From Asterias rubens (lineage: Eukaryota > Echinodermata > Asteroidea > Forcipulatida > Asteriidae), in NCBI RefSeq assembly GCF_902459465.1, contig NC_047081.1, positions 2,480,001-2,544,000 on the forward strand: 64,000 bases of DNA, given 5' to 3'. The notes beneath the pieces were generated by a model that was not told where the DNA came from, searched no databases, and saw only the letters and a program-made list of their open reading frames with translations. Shown one piece after another: positions 12,044 through 23,640 of the stretch (position 1 is its first letter; every line of letters starts with the position of its first letter). The position numbers and the translations under genes are program-made.

Positions 12044-13950
12044 ATGTATAATCTGTTTCACAATTCTTGAAGCGAATAATTATTTGATCGCCTTTTAGCA
12101 ATCCATGTAGTTGTTATTCAAATGAAATTTACAAACTTGAACTCGCCTTAAGGCAAGCTACTCTTTCATTGTGGTGCATAATTCCACTCGTGGGGTGCTG
12201 GGGTTTTATCATAATTTGATGTAGGCCCCTACTTTCATAATTGTTTTAATATCAATATTTTTAATACAATACAATGTCAGACCGTCCATTTGTGAGACAC
12301 TCTTCGCGTATTCGTAAACACCCGAACAAAACAAAACCTTCTATTAAATTCAATTTGTCCGTCGGCTTTGATACCAGTATAATGCATTTTTCCTTCTCTC
12401 GTGTAAAACAAAATGTCAAACAACCTTTTCGTGTGCAGTAATGCGGGGGACATTTTTAACAAGGTAAATTTCGTTTGAGGCATGCGTAAGGATGCATAAA
12501 CTATTATTCATCGAACACGTTTTATAATATAATAATTGACAAAAGGTCTTTGATGTAACATCCTATGAAGAATATCTGTTATTTGGAAGGTTTCGTAGGA
12601 TTGGAAAGGGTAAAGAGAAGTTGAATAAGAGGGTGATTCGACTGCCGACTTAAGTTGTTTTCTGAGCGCGACAGTGACGGAGTTCATGCCGAAATTGAAG
12701 GAGTCCCCCCCCCCCCACCTTCTCTCTCTCTAGACACGGAGGTCGGAATAATTTTGAGATTTGCTCATGCTTGTCTATTCCTCATTAAGTTTGTGAGATC
12801 AGTTGGAAGAACATAAGTCCCTGACAATCACATCTGCAAAGCTGGGATGCTGTCTTCCGCTACTTGCCCTCTATGCTTGGTGACAAGGGCAAATAGAGCT
12901 GTTTAAGCACGCACAAAAAGTATAGCATAAGCACAACAAAATTACGCTAACCTGAATAAGAATACCAGCCAAACTACTTTGTATCATGTACAAAGATACA
13001 TGGTATCCTGCTAATTTCTGCTTAGAGACAATTGTCAAAAAAGTATTAGCTTAAATATGAAACTGTGTCAAGGAGAGACAAGGAGACAAGTTCGTTGAGG
13101 TTCAGATTGCGTCTCGGCACTCGGCTCATACATAACACTCGGCTTGTACATACAGCGTTTCCACAGTGCTATATTATTGTCGAATAATAGTTATTCATTG
13201 CAGAACAATTATAAGCGTTTTGAGACCCCCTAAGTAGTGAGTAAGAGTAGTGAACTGCGATAAAGTATTTTTATTTCAGCAAAACCAAACCACTTGAAGC
13301 CAAGTTCCAACTCAAAGTGTAGTTTATTTCTCAACATACACGTGACTCTGTAAAATTGAAAGTGGAATCGTCAAGATGTCCATACACGGCACAGTTATAT
13401 ACATTTAACTCAAAACTACACTTCGTCTAATTAATGAAATTGTGTTTGACATTCGTCTTGAATTGTGACATATTATTGCCGAATAGTCAGAGGGGAGGGT
13501 GAGTGAGCGTCTTGAGAAATTGCCAACTGGCTTAAAGAAAAATGTTAGATTTTAGCAGCTCACAACATTTTAAATTATTTTTTACCGCAATACGGCATAA
13601 GACATTCACATTTTACGCTAAGTATGTTATTGTGAAAATACATAATTCGCTGTTGCATCAATTACTATTCTTGCTTTTCTTGTGTTGTCCAATTCCATCT
13701 CCTTTTCGCGATACTTCTCTTCAAAAACCTTCAAATTACACACTCAAAATACGTGACACACTCAAAATAAGTTGGTTGTTAAAAGCAAAGTTATTGAAAT
13801 ATTTAGTTGCACAAAAATGAATTTTATGAAAAGGAGAAAACAAGCGCTAATTGAAACGACTATCTTACATAATATTATATGGTCAAGCTTTTGGTAATGC
13901 ACATGTTCAGCACGCAAAGGATCCTTGGTGAAATCCAAGTCAAAACAGCA
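12044..13950. other. Gene-free stretch with homopolymer
   Basis: It includes a C run at 12706-12717 followed by a CT microsatellite, and the second family J relic (12888-13060). No exon is recognised. Confidence 0.4.
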
Positions 13951-14480
13951 CCGGTGTCGCATGCAATTATGTCCTCTATGCACACTACCCGGAGGTCATT
14001 ATTGCTGCTGCTTAATGCAATGGGAGACTTTCCAACGCTAGGTGGCAGCAGACATACCGGGTAAATTTCCATTGTTTACGTAGTTCTGAACATGCGCATA
14101 ATTCTGAGAACAATGGATTTACCCGGTAAGTCTGCTGCCCTCTACCGTCCCAGAAAGTCTCCCATTGTGTCCGCCCGGACACATTCACATATGCAGTTGT
14201 GTCCGCCCCGTGCAAAACCGTCCTTGGCAGTAAATTAAACGCCCTTGGTCGACGGATGACACGTTCGCCTGTTTGTTTTTTACTGCGTATTGGGTATTCG
14301 CTGCAATCATAAAATACGTTAATATTCATGCTGCATATACGTAGGTTCAGTGCATACATGTACACTCATGTACATGTCCGCCGGACGGTTTTTGCCAAGC
14401 CCCGGACACGATTGCATATGCAAAAGTGTTCGGAGCGGACAGTATTGCATGGCGGACACAATAAGTGCATCTGACACCAA
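13951..14480. mobile_element. Foldback element with CCGGTGTC/GACACC ends (family F), copy 1, with nested insertion
   Basis: Ends are CCGGTGTCGCATGCAATTAT and CATCTGACACC. The arms are built from repeated modules GTCCGCCGGAC, TATGCAA and GCAATTGTGTCC. Copy 2 (36783-37168) matches in reverse complement. A separate 150-bp MITE (14018-14167) interrupts the left arm. Confidence 0.8.
14018..14167. mobile_element. Nested 150-bp MITE with CTCF-like motifs in both arms
   Basis: Inverted repeats CAATGGGAGACTTTCC and AGTCTCCCATTG bound the element, and an inner pair TACCGGGTAAAT / ATTTACCCGGTA follows. Left arm CGCTAGGTGGCAGCAG (14036-14051) and right arm, read on the minus strand, CGGTAGAGGGCAGCAG (14132-14147) both fit the vertebrate CTCF core (SYAGRKGGCA). 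They point toward each other. Confidence 0.75.
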
Positions 14481-14489
14481 CAATGACCA

Positions 14490-14612
14490 AACATCTTATC
14501 GCACATACTCGGTACACAAGCGAGGATTTGGGTGCATGCTGGTCTAGCTAGTGAACCAGTTGGATCCCTAACTAGACCAGCGTGCAGCTCATTTAACAAT
14601 TAGCTAATGCGA
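14490..14612. mobile_element. Palindromic element with CTGGTCTAGCTA core (family E), copy 1
   Basis: The core reads CTGGTCTAGCTAG...CTAACTAGACCAG, flanked by TTATCGCACATACTCGGTA. Copy 2 at 36415-36560 carries TACCGAGTATTTGCGATAA and the same core. It abuts family F at this locus. Confidence 0.7.
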
Positions 14613-14734
14613 AAAGATCTGTAAAAAAGCTGGCATATTAAAAAATTAAACAACAGCGTTGCATCCCTCTTGGCAGTTTTTCTTGACTTGCCGTGTCAAA
14701 ACTTTGGATCCGCCCTTGTGCTTCACGATGGAGA

Positions 14735-14846
14735 AACGACCGTGTGTCGGTACCGACCCTGCCCTTGTGTCGGTAATACGTTGACGGTACCGGTCCTGCC
14801 CTTGTGTCGGTTATTGTCGGTTATTAGGAGGCGTTGACGGTACCTG
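14735..14846 (-). repeat. Short tandem duplication over the GPCR 3' end
   Basis: GGTACCG(A/G)...CCTGCCCTTGTGTCGGTAA occurs twice in succession, with a partial third copy (GTCGGTTATTAGGAGG). The GPCR stop codon lies inside the last partial unit, so the array covers the proximal 3' UTR. Confidence 0.6.
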
Positions 14847-17800
14847 CGGCCGTGGCGTTACAAGTCTTCCCGATGTCACCATCGCAAGGGTCGATCCTCC
14901 GTAAGAATCGACTGCATCCAAACAGCTACAAAAAAAAAACAAGGGGAAAATAATAATGTTAGTCAGGTTAGGGAACTGACAGATCTAGTTTATGATCGAT
15001 CGATAGTATTATTGTGTTAAACCTTGCGAGCTTACAGGCGAAGTATACCTTTGGTTTGTGGAGCAGTTCGACTGCTTTAATTGATGTATACCATTAGACT
15101 GGTCCCCTGTCTTTATCCGCAAGGTTTCATTGATACAATGATTTCATTGGATAAACGTGCAGTGACGTCAGCTTTCCATATCTGTGATATATTTGAACCG
15201 AGGTGTGAATAATGTACTACTAGCACAATGTTGTTTCAGAGTCATTCAAATAATGTGCATGTACGTTTGAATTGACTGCGAATCTCCGTGTGGGAATGAA
15301 TGCGAGGTCAAAGATACATCTGGCAGTATGACGTCAGATGTAAGATATTAGTCCGAATCTGAATGCTCCACTAGATATGGATATGGTACTCTATCAACAA
15401 CAACAACAACAACAGCAACTACATTTTCGATGTGTTATTGACACTCACCTGTGACAATCCAACTTTGAACCGCCTACTCATGAACGCATACACCAAGAAG
15501 TTGAGGGCACTGCCACCGTAGGCAATCAGACACGCAGTCACCTCCATGAAGCTTGACGCTTCGGGTGTCATCACCACAACGTACTTTAGCAGTCTGCTGA
15601 TAAGACTAGGTATCCACGACACTGCAAAGAACACCACGACAATGATAACCATCTTGACAGTCTTGTCCATCTTGCTTTCCTTATTTGGTGGCCCCGATGA
15701 TGACGTAGTCGAAGTCGAAGTCTTTTTCAAGTCGGAACCAGTTGCTTTGCGAGCAGCGGCCTTGGCCACCCTAAGGATGCGAGTGTAACTGATGATCATG
15801 GCCGCGAACGGGAACACAAAGCAAATTGCCAAGACGATTACCTCAAAGTTCTGCGGGATGAAATGTATAATGACTGCTATGGATGCCGAGAGAAGCCAGA
15901 TGAAACAGAGCAGGGGCTTGCAGCGCTGGAGGGTGAAGCGACGAGACATGGGGTGCAAGATGGCGTCGTGCCGGTCCAAGGAGATGACCGTGAGGTTGAA
16001 GATGGAGGCGACCGATGAGAAGTAGAAGAGGAATTGCTCGACTTGGTAGGATGCCCCGGTGTGTCCGGAATGGACGATGATACCCACTACGAGGAGCGGG
16101 GAACAGACCATGCAGACGGTCAGGTCGGCTACGGCCAAGGAGGTCAGGAATATCTCCGTGACCGTTCGACCTAAAGAAAATATAGAAATCAAAGTATGAT
16201 TTATTTTAGTTTTACCCTTAGCACTGTCTCAGTACTTTCCCAATGCACAGATCAAGAAATTGTGATCAAATAGCTACCGACAATACTTATTCTATTCATT
16301 GTAAAATCAGCGGTAAGCTGGGGGATTTGAACCCACAACCTTGTGATTGCAAGTCCTGCAGTATAAAAAACTGAACCACGATGACACTGATCACCAACCA
16401 AACCAATGCTGAAAGCTTACTTACTCGGGAAGCTCTTACAAGGAACATTTTTCTGTGCAATAATGATTACACCCAAACCCAATTATGAACGTGGTCCTGA
16501 ATTCAATGCACCGTGACAGGTACAATACAGCCGCTAGTTCTGACCCTGTCTGTACCCTAAACAAAAGCCATCAACTAAGGTGATTTTCTTGCTGCTTGTA
16601 ACGCCACCTCCCCTTCACCCCTGTACTCAATACTTTTAAGATTAAAATTGCTACTTTGAAAATAATTGGCAAAAAATATCCCTTGAGATGATTCAATAAG
16701 TTATACAAATCGCGATCTTAATGTGCCTTCTAATAAGAAAGAATCCGCAGTGGGAATTTCGTTAGTGAGAAATTGCACGCCAGGGTCAGAGCAACGAGCC
16801 TCATGACAATGATATAATAGTAATGGACCATTCTTGTATAGCGAATATCACATTTACAAAGAAGTCTCTATGCGCTTTGAGATGAAAACAAAGGATATTG
16901 GAGTAAACCAAGAGTTGTAGACAGGAGTAGCAATATTGGTTCTTCGTTCATGCGAGTACCGTGTGTTGAAAAACAAACCTAACTGAAATAAGTGGATCAA
17001 GATTGAAATTGCCCGAATAAACAGGTTAACAAATTTGTTTAAAACGAAGTAAATAAATAAAATGCAACTATTAGGTTATTTATCAAAGTGTACACCGTTG
17101 CAGAAAGGTTCTTTAAGGAGTTCCCGAGTTTAGTTTTAAAAAAAAATCAAAAATTCTACATCATTTTCACAAGTTGGTGTGCAGTTAATCTGCCTGGGGG
17201 CAGTCAATATCCCTGCAGTGGTTTGTGCATGACGGTCCACCCGTATGGTAAATGAATTACATTAAGATAACAGGTGTGAGTTGTCAGATAAAAAGGATGT
17301 TCTATTCTAGCTCCTTTCTTTGATGGAGCTTTCCCATAATGAAAAATGAAGGTGTGGAATTTGATTACTCTTTCCCTCATTTTTTTTTATCGGCCTTTCC
17401 TTTTTTCTTTTTTTTTCTTTCTTATCAACATCCTTCCAAGCATCAGTAATTTAATTCACTTTTGTTGCCCCTAATTTGTAATTTTCTTTTGTCCTCCCTC
17501 GAGTGACGCGCTCGCATGTTCCCTCCTGACATTTTGTTTCTGATTACATTTTTCCACATGGTCTGTTTTTATAACTTTGCTGTTTTTTAGGCGCCTTGTC
17601 AAAACCTCCAAGCTGTTCCATTCCGCGTGCATTTTGCGGGAGTCCGCGGATTTTTGTAACAAAAGAACCCATAGCAACCGGGCATGTCCACGGCCACGAC
17701 GGCTCATTTACATGTCAATAAACATGAATATTCCGGGGGCTCCGCGGAGCGACCGGTCGGCCATTGTAAGGTCCAGCTTATGAGCTGACCGGCGGAACCG

Positions 17801-20199
17801 CGGAGGAACGTAGGTGGTTAACAATGGTTTTACCTTAATTTGCAGATTAAAAAGCAAAGCGAGGGTGGATGTGTATCTAAAATCCATTTCCTCCAATGCG
17901 TGATTTTTAAGACTTGGTTGGGCCTACATTACCAAAACATGAATTTTAAAAATGGTTGTCTTTATTCCCGGATTCGACAAAAGTTCCAGGCTACGTGCAA
18001 ACGCCGTTGTAAGCTAACCCTCTAGTCACTGCACCGCCCGAGTTTCTGAAAACCAATTTTTCAAGATTCTTGCAGTAAACAACTGGAATCGTAGTTCAAT
18101 TTTTAAAAGATAGCTTAATATTTATGCACATTTTTTTACCCTTTTGGTAATGTTTGTATAAAAGTACAAGCTCCCATTGGGAACAATAATCGGCTCTCGA
18201 ATATTTTTGTGTAAGGATAAAATGGACACAATAGCTTTTCAAGGCTTTTATCTGGCTCAATGCTCAAACTAATTAAATGCGAAGGCGTTAGTTTTCGACA
18301 ATATCATCATTAATGATGAATAAATACAGTTTCCCTTGTGTTTACTAATTGGTATGAGCTAAATTATTTCATCGAGGCTAATGACGATGAAATAATTCAT
18401 CGAAGCTAATGACGATGCTCGTCTAGATGCACCCCCGCCCCTTTCAGAGAGATCTACAAAGGCTTAAGTTCACTGGATAGAAATGTTGAATGAAACCAGA
18501 GAGTGAAATAACCACCGCATTCAAAATGCTTGCACTAAAGGCAGTGGACACTACTATTGGTAATTACTCAAAATAATTATTAACATAAAACCTTACTTGG
18601 TAAAGAGTAATGGGGAGAGGTTGATAGTATAAAACATTGTGAGAAACGGCTCCCTCTGAAGTGACGTAGTTTTCGAGAAAGAAGTAATTTTCCACGAATT
18701 TGATTTCGAGACCTCAGATTTAGAATTTGAGGTCTCAAAATCAAGCATCTGAAAGCACACAACTTCGTGTGACAAGGGTGTTTTTTCTTTCACAGTTATC
18801 TCGCAAGTACGACGATCAATCGAGCTCAAATTTCCACAGGTTTGTTATTTTTGTGCATAATGTTGAGATACACCAAGTGAGAACACTGGTCTGTGACAAT
18901 TACCAATAGTGTCCAGTGTTCCTAAACATAAATTTCCCTTCGGTAAACAGTATTGTCCAAGTCCCACACTTCGTGTATCACAACTTATATATAAAATAAC
19001 AAACCTGTGAAAATTTAGGCTCAATCGGTTTTCGGGGTCGGGAGAAAATAACGGGAAAACCCACTCTTGTGTCCGCACGTTTCGCCGTGTCATGACTTGT
19101 GTTTAAAATAAATCCGTAATTCTCGCTATCGAGAATTGATATTGTTTTAATGTTTTTTCAAAACGTAAAGCATTTCATGGAATAATAATTCAAGAGAAGT
19201 CTATTAACATTACCTTCTGTAAACACTGTAAGTAATTTGTAAATCTGTGATTTTGTTTTCTTCTTTTCTGTACCGAAAGTGTATAATGGCTTTAAAGTGG
19301 CACTCACCGAAATGCAGATACTGAAAATTATTTGTTTGGTATACATACTTGTACATCTTTCTGTACACGGCTTGTTTCGTAACCAAGTAATTCCTTACTC
19401 ATAGGTTGTGTCATACCTACGCCAAGTAGTAATCAAGCTATCTCTCACTTAATTCATCTCGTACCAACCAAGTTTGTTTCGTACCTCGGTAACGTTGTAA
19501 CCAGTTTTTGTTCTTCTCGTACCTAGGCCATTTCTTACAAGGATGTTTCGTATACACATTTTTCGAAGCAAGGTTGTTTCATACCTACCATTTCGTATCC
19601 ACTGGATTGTCTCTTACCTAAAGTAATTTCGTACCCAAATTGTTTTGTACCCGAAGATAAGATGAGAATTGGGATTGAAATAAAACAGTACAATAACGGA
19701 ATCAATTTCAACTACCGACCCTGCCGGTTTTAATCGGCCGTTTAAGAACTCGTCGCCTACTCTTGTATTCCCTTATTAAAATCAATTTGCATCGGCTTTT
19801 AAGAATTTTAATTTTGTCTTATTTTACCCATACACGGACGTGTGTTAGCACTGTATACTCAGTACTTTCCCGAGTCCTGTAAAACAAAAAAAGTAGTCCT
19901 GTGAAGAAATATAAACAGGCTACATTAGTCTTACCTGTACGCATTCGTCCGATGACGATGATGACCAACATGTTTCCCACCGATCCTACGATGATAATAA
20001 GCACGGCTAGAGACACCAGCACTCCCTGGACGCTGGGTCCAAATGACGGCTCAGCTTCCGGTATAGGTTCCGAGGAACCATTCTCCGGTTCCGGGAACGC
20101 ACTTAACAACGACATGTTGGGCCATGGTTCCGGCTCTGGGGACAGCTCCGGTTCCGGTTCTGGTTCGGGTAGACTCATTGTTATATCGGCACTAGACAA
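14824..20199 (-). CDS. Rhodopsin-class (class A) G protein-coupled receptor, complete, three exons
   Basis: Exon 1 is 20199-19935 (Met to ICL1, ends ACA G|GTAAG), exon 2 is 16170-15449 (acceptor TTCTTTAG; ends TCA CAG|GTGAGT), and exon 3 is 14925-14824 (acceptor TTTTTTGTAG, stop TAA). Phases agree (1, then 0), giving 362 residues. The N-terminus (1-57) has a Pro-Glu repeat and sequons at N28 and N40. TM1 is 58-83 (N76), TM2 94-118 (D104), TM3 ends D154-R155-H156 instead of DRY, TM4 has W180, and TM5 has P209. ICL3 (221-258) is basic and Ser/Thr-rich. TM6 has SWIP (273-276), TM7 has N312-F-L-V-Y in place of NPxxY, and helix 8 ends at C333, a likely palmitoylation site. Y130 sits where C3.25 is expected and ECL2 is about seven residues without Cys, so the usual disulfide is absent. 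The ligand is unknown; the TM2 and TM7 style resembles peptide receptors, but I cannot assign a subfamily. Confidence 0.93.
15090..15340 (+). repeat. CRE-containing dispersed repeat in GPCR intron 2
   Basis: ACTGGTCCCCTGTCTTTATCC and GCAGTGACGTCAGC (TGACGTCA at 15163-15170), with a second TGACGTCAGA near 15330, resemble the duplicated unit at 59672-59825 and the family G copy at 35815. It is likely a mobile repeat carrying CREB/ATF-type motifs. Confidence 0.45.
16300..16400 (-). mobile_element. tRNA-derived SINE fragment
   Basis: On the minus strand a tRNA-like sequence ends in TTGTGGGTTCAAATCCCCC, a B box, with an anticodon-arm-like GACTTGCAATCACAAG upstream. It lies in GPCR intron 1 (16171-19934). 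Confidence 0.55.
18020..18272 (+). repeat. Dispersed repeat (family M), copy 1
   Basis: It shares long near-identical blocks with 27493-27780, including CTGCACCGCCCGAGTTT, CAAGATTCTTGCAGTAAA, TGTATAAAAGTACAAG and ATAAAATGGACACAATAGC. Copy 1 lacks about 30 bp present in copy 2. Type unknown. Confidence 0.75.
18539..18921 (+). mobile_element. TTAA-type foldback MITE (family A), copy 1
   Basis: Ends AGGCAGTGGACACTACTATT and CAATTACCAATAGTGTCCAG. A near-palindromic centre (ACCTCAGATTTAGAATTTGAGGT) forms the fold tip. It lies in GPCR intron 1 and is directly followed by a family B element. The flanking TTAA has decayed to CTAA here. Confidence 0.85.
18925..19297 (+). mobile_element. Foldback MITE (family B), copy 1
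   Basis: Shares CGGTAAACAGTATTGTCC, TCGGGAGAAAATAACGGG, CGCACGTTTCGCCGTGTCAT and TACCGAAAGTGT with copies at 25898, 33395 (minus) and 52503. It lies in GPCR intron 1. The left terminus is altered at the junction with family A. Confidence 0.8.
19819..19890 (-). mobile_element. SINE 3' tail next to GPCR exon 1
   Basis: Read on the minus strand, CAGGACTCGGGAAAGTACTG through ACACACGTCCGTGTATGGGT matches the tails of the SINE pair at 24172-24870. It sits about 45 bp inside intron 1 from the exon 1 donor. Confidence 0.7.
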
Positions 20200-20559
20200 G
20201 ACAGTGTTTGAAATTGATGTTCGCTCTCAATGCAGGTGTTATTTGAAACCCAGTCTGTCCATAGTATCGTACTTATTCAATCTCATTGGTCGTATTTGTT
20301 GGCAATTAGTGACGGGACAATGGTGTCGACGTTTCGTTTTGATGTCCTTCAGCAGACCGTCGTCAGCTGTTGCTGCGGCTCAATTTAAATCGGACGCTAG
20401 TTTGGTGAGACACTCGCAGGTCCAATCTATCAGTTGATGGTTCAGTCCGCCTCACGCGGCGATGTCGAATCTCGGGCTAGACTTCCATCCCGTTAAGAAA
20501 TGCCGTTTTCAACTTTTCACGACGGGACTGCGTCTCGCCAAACCCTCAGTGATTCTTTT

Positions 20560-20575
20560 TTTATAAAAGTACGCA
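20560..20575 (-). promoter_or_regulatory. Possible TATA box for the GPCR gene
   Basis: On the minus strand, CTTTTATAAAAAAAG lies about 365 bp upstream of the GPCR start codon, in a moderately GC-rich region. If used, transcription would start near 20535, giving a 5' UTR of about 335 nt. Inferred from motif and position only. Confidence 0.3.
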
Positions 20576-21980
20576 CCGGTGAAGCCAATCACCATGTCAA
20601 TAACGGGCGAACTTGACCGACTACGCGCGGCGATTGACGGCGCCCCTGTCTGTGGGTAGACCGCTCAATGATGAGGTTCACCGTTGATCAGCTCCAGAGT
20701 TGTACTGAATTACGGGATGAATTCAGCTCCGTTTCACATCATGACATCGGGCTCTCTCTGTGTAACAAAAACACGGTGATAATTCAAGTTCAGCATCTGA
20801 GCAGGTTGATGGTATTTATAAACGTGTAGTAGATGACAATGAAATTATTGTTATGGACCGAGTACTTATTACACAACGCATGGCTATATAGGACTCTTCC
20901 TCTGTAGGTCACTGTAGTACAAAACGAAAGTGTGAGGCCGTCAGGGCTAGGCTGTGCGATGCCTCCACAATTGATATATTTTAAGAAAATTGATTAGAAA
21001 AGGTAACACCAAAGTTATAACAAGTCAATTTTAACACTCTCAAAATCTGCGTTCATCGACGGGATAATAATATATGTTAAATAAAAATGTGACGTCACTG
21101 TAGAAAGACTGCGCCCTCTGGTGAATATGGCGACACAGTTTAAACCATGCATGTACATGTATATTTTCTGTACATTGTATTCTTTCTGTACATTGTATCC
21201 AACCTTTAAACTGGCTCTGCAAAACTGTCTTTTCCCCGGGGACCAGTCCACAGATACCAGTTACGTTTCATTTATCGGCAATAATTATTCGGATACACTA
21301 AAAAGTGTGATGGTGGGTATTGACGATGTGACCTGTGACATCACATGTTTAAAGAGCAACCAAGCCTGGACTTCCCGCAGGCACGAGTTGTTCACAGCCT
21401 ACAGAAAAAAAACGTAAAAACATACAATTTTGCAATTTTGGAGATGGCAGTGTCTCATTCTTATCAACTTTTGATATGGTGAAAGGGGGCACATCTCAAA
21501 ACTTGTCCAGCTTTTTCTTTCATAGCTCTTGTAGTTATACGGAAATTATGACATAAAATGTTAACTTTCTCATTGTGAACTGTGCAGTATCTTGCCTGCC
21601 AGAAAAGCCAAATAATTCACAAGGTCACATCTATTGTAAACAAAGGTTACATGATCTATACAATTCAAGCGCGTCCAGTTGCGAATAATGACAATTATTG
21701 GCTATTTATTATAGGTCTACCTATTCAATATGAATAAATATTGCCTGTCGTGTCTAGACTGATTCCAGTTTGTGAGTCGAGTATCGACTCTTAGTCATTT
21801 GATTATTAAGTGTAGACAAGTAAAAGCTGAAGAGCCGGAACTGCGGCATCGATTTCAATTAATTAATTAGGCTTCTACTTTCACGAGGGACCGTAATATA
21901 GATTCTCACGGGTTAATAAGTCGCTCCGGAGAGTCCTCATTAGAAAGGAGTCAAAGCTGTCATTTATTTTGCAATCTTAA

Positions 21981-22397
21981 AGGTTCTATATTATGTACTT
22001 TTTCCTAACAAAAAACACAATGTCCACAGATGTACATTAAACTTACACAGTGCGAAGATTATGATAGTAGAAAGCTTCCGTTGAAATTTTACTTACTGAG
22101 GTGCTGTAGTTTTTGAGAAATTAGTAAAAGAAATAATTTTCGTCTCAGTTTTAGCATGTAAAAACGTATTAACCAGTTATGCTATGGTTTTGGTATAATA
22201 TCATAACTGGTTAAGGGAATTTCACATGCTAAAATAATGTTGGTCTCCTGAGACCAACATTATTTTGTGACTTGTTTTACTCATTTTTCATAACCTTAGT
22301 TAGTATTATTTGAAGGGAAGCTTTCCACTATCATTATCTTCAAACCATGTAAGTTTAATGTAAATCTGTGGACATTTTGAAGCAGTACCCGAATCCT
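21981..22397. mobile_element. TTAA-flanked foldback element (family C), copy 1
   Basis: TTAA precedes AGGTTCTATATTATG, and GAATCCT is followed by TTAA. The arms pair through TAAACTTACACAG / CATGTAAGTTTAAT, AACCAGTTATG / CATAACTGGTT, and a perfect tip AATGTTGGTCTC-CT-GAGACCAACATT. Relatives lie at 28244 and 45195. Confidence 0.8.
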
Positions 22398-22891
22398 TTA
22401 AAACTTCCGGGTCCCTGCGCCGTTACTATAGCGTCAAATTGTATATAAGGCACAAGTGTGGACCACATTTGTTTTGTATTGTGGAACTTCTGGCCAGGAT
22501 TCCATTCGACTTTTTGTATATATTAATTATGAAGCCAACAGTAAGTTTACTATATTTAATAAGATAAACATAAGGTTAATAAAAAGTAGTTTAATTTATA
22601 TGGAGGAGTTACGCATCGCACAGGAAACAGTTCCCTGCCAACTTGCCTCCGTAAGCGCTGTTTATTTGCTTACGGTAAGTAGAGCAAAGAAGTTGGGACA
22701 TGTGCAAGCCTTTACTACAAAGTACTGATTGCTCCACATATCTGATTGTTAGATCCGTGCAGGTTTTATCTGTACAATTTTGTGCAAAGGAGTTAAGATT
22801 TTTTCTTTTTTCTTTTTGGCCCCTCGAATTCTATATCTCAACGTTGTATAATAAGGAGCTCGGGGTCGATCTTTTGCTTTTAGGGTCCATT

Positions 22892-23073
22892 CTCACTTAA
22901 TCGGTTTACTGTCACCCAACAACATCGACAACGACTATTTTTAGTACCTGCAACGGCGCAGTCTATGAATAACTATTGAACACGAGCCGACCTCGACTTG
23001 TTCACAAACCGAATTAGTTAAAGACGGAGAAGCAAATTAATATCACTGACATATTAATGGAGGATTAAATAAA
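22892..23073 (+). repeat. 182-bp direct duplication, unit 1 (empty site)
   Basis: It begins CTCACTTAATCGGTTTACTG and ends GGATTAAATAAA. The same sequence restarts at 23074. Here TTAA at 23018-23021 is uninterrupted; in unit 2 the equivalent TTAA carries a family A element. Confidence 0.9.
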
Positions 23074-23640
23074 CTCACTTAATCGGTTTACTGTCACCCA
23101 ACAAAATCGACAACGGCTTTTTTTTAGTACCTGCAACGGTGCCGTCTATGAATAACTATTGAACACGAGCCGACCTTGACGTATTTACAAACCGAATTAG
23201 TTAAAGGCAGTGGACATTATTGGTAAATACTAAAAATAATTATCAGCATGAAACCTTACTTGGTAATGAGTAATGGGGAGAGGTTGGTATACAACATTGT
23301 GAGAAACGGCTCCCTCTGAAGTGACATAGTTTATGAGAAATAAGTAATTTTCCACGAATTTGATTTCGATACCTCAAGTTTAGAACTTGAGGTCTCGAAA
23401 TCAAGCATCTGAAAGCACACAACTTCGTGTGACAAGGGTGTTTTTTCTTTCATTATTATCTCGCAACTTCGATGATCAATTGAGCTCAAATTTGTACAGG
23501 TTTGTTATTTCGGGCATATGTTGAGATACACCAAGTGAGAAGACTTGTCTTTGACAATTACCGATAGTGTCCATTGTCTTTAAAGACGTAGAAGCAAATG
23601 AATATCATTGAAATATTAAAGTAGGATTCAATAAACTAAT
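23074..23640 (+). repeat. 182-bp direct duplication, unit 2 (filled site)
   Basis: It runs CTCACTTAATCGG...CCGAATTAG up to TTAA (23201-23204), is interrupted by the MITE at 23205-23579, and resumes after TTAA (23580-23583) with AGACGTAGAAGCAAATGAAT to about 23640. The flanks match unit 1 closely. Confidence 0.9.
23205..23579 (+). mobile_element. TTAA-type foldback MITE (family A), copy 2, with exact target duplication
   Basis: A 375-bp element from AGGCAGTGGACATTATTGG to CCGATAGTGTCCATTGTCT, flanked on both sides by TTAA. The empty paralogous site in unit 1 proves TTAA target duplication, which is the piggyBac superfamily signature. No transposase is encoded, so it must be non-autonomous. 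Confidence 0.92.

Noticed and set aside
19901..20437. 178-codon plus-strand frame opposite GPCR exon 1
   Set aside because: Antisense shadow of the Pro-Glu repeat exon; its Gly-Ser repeats mirror that region.
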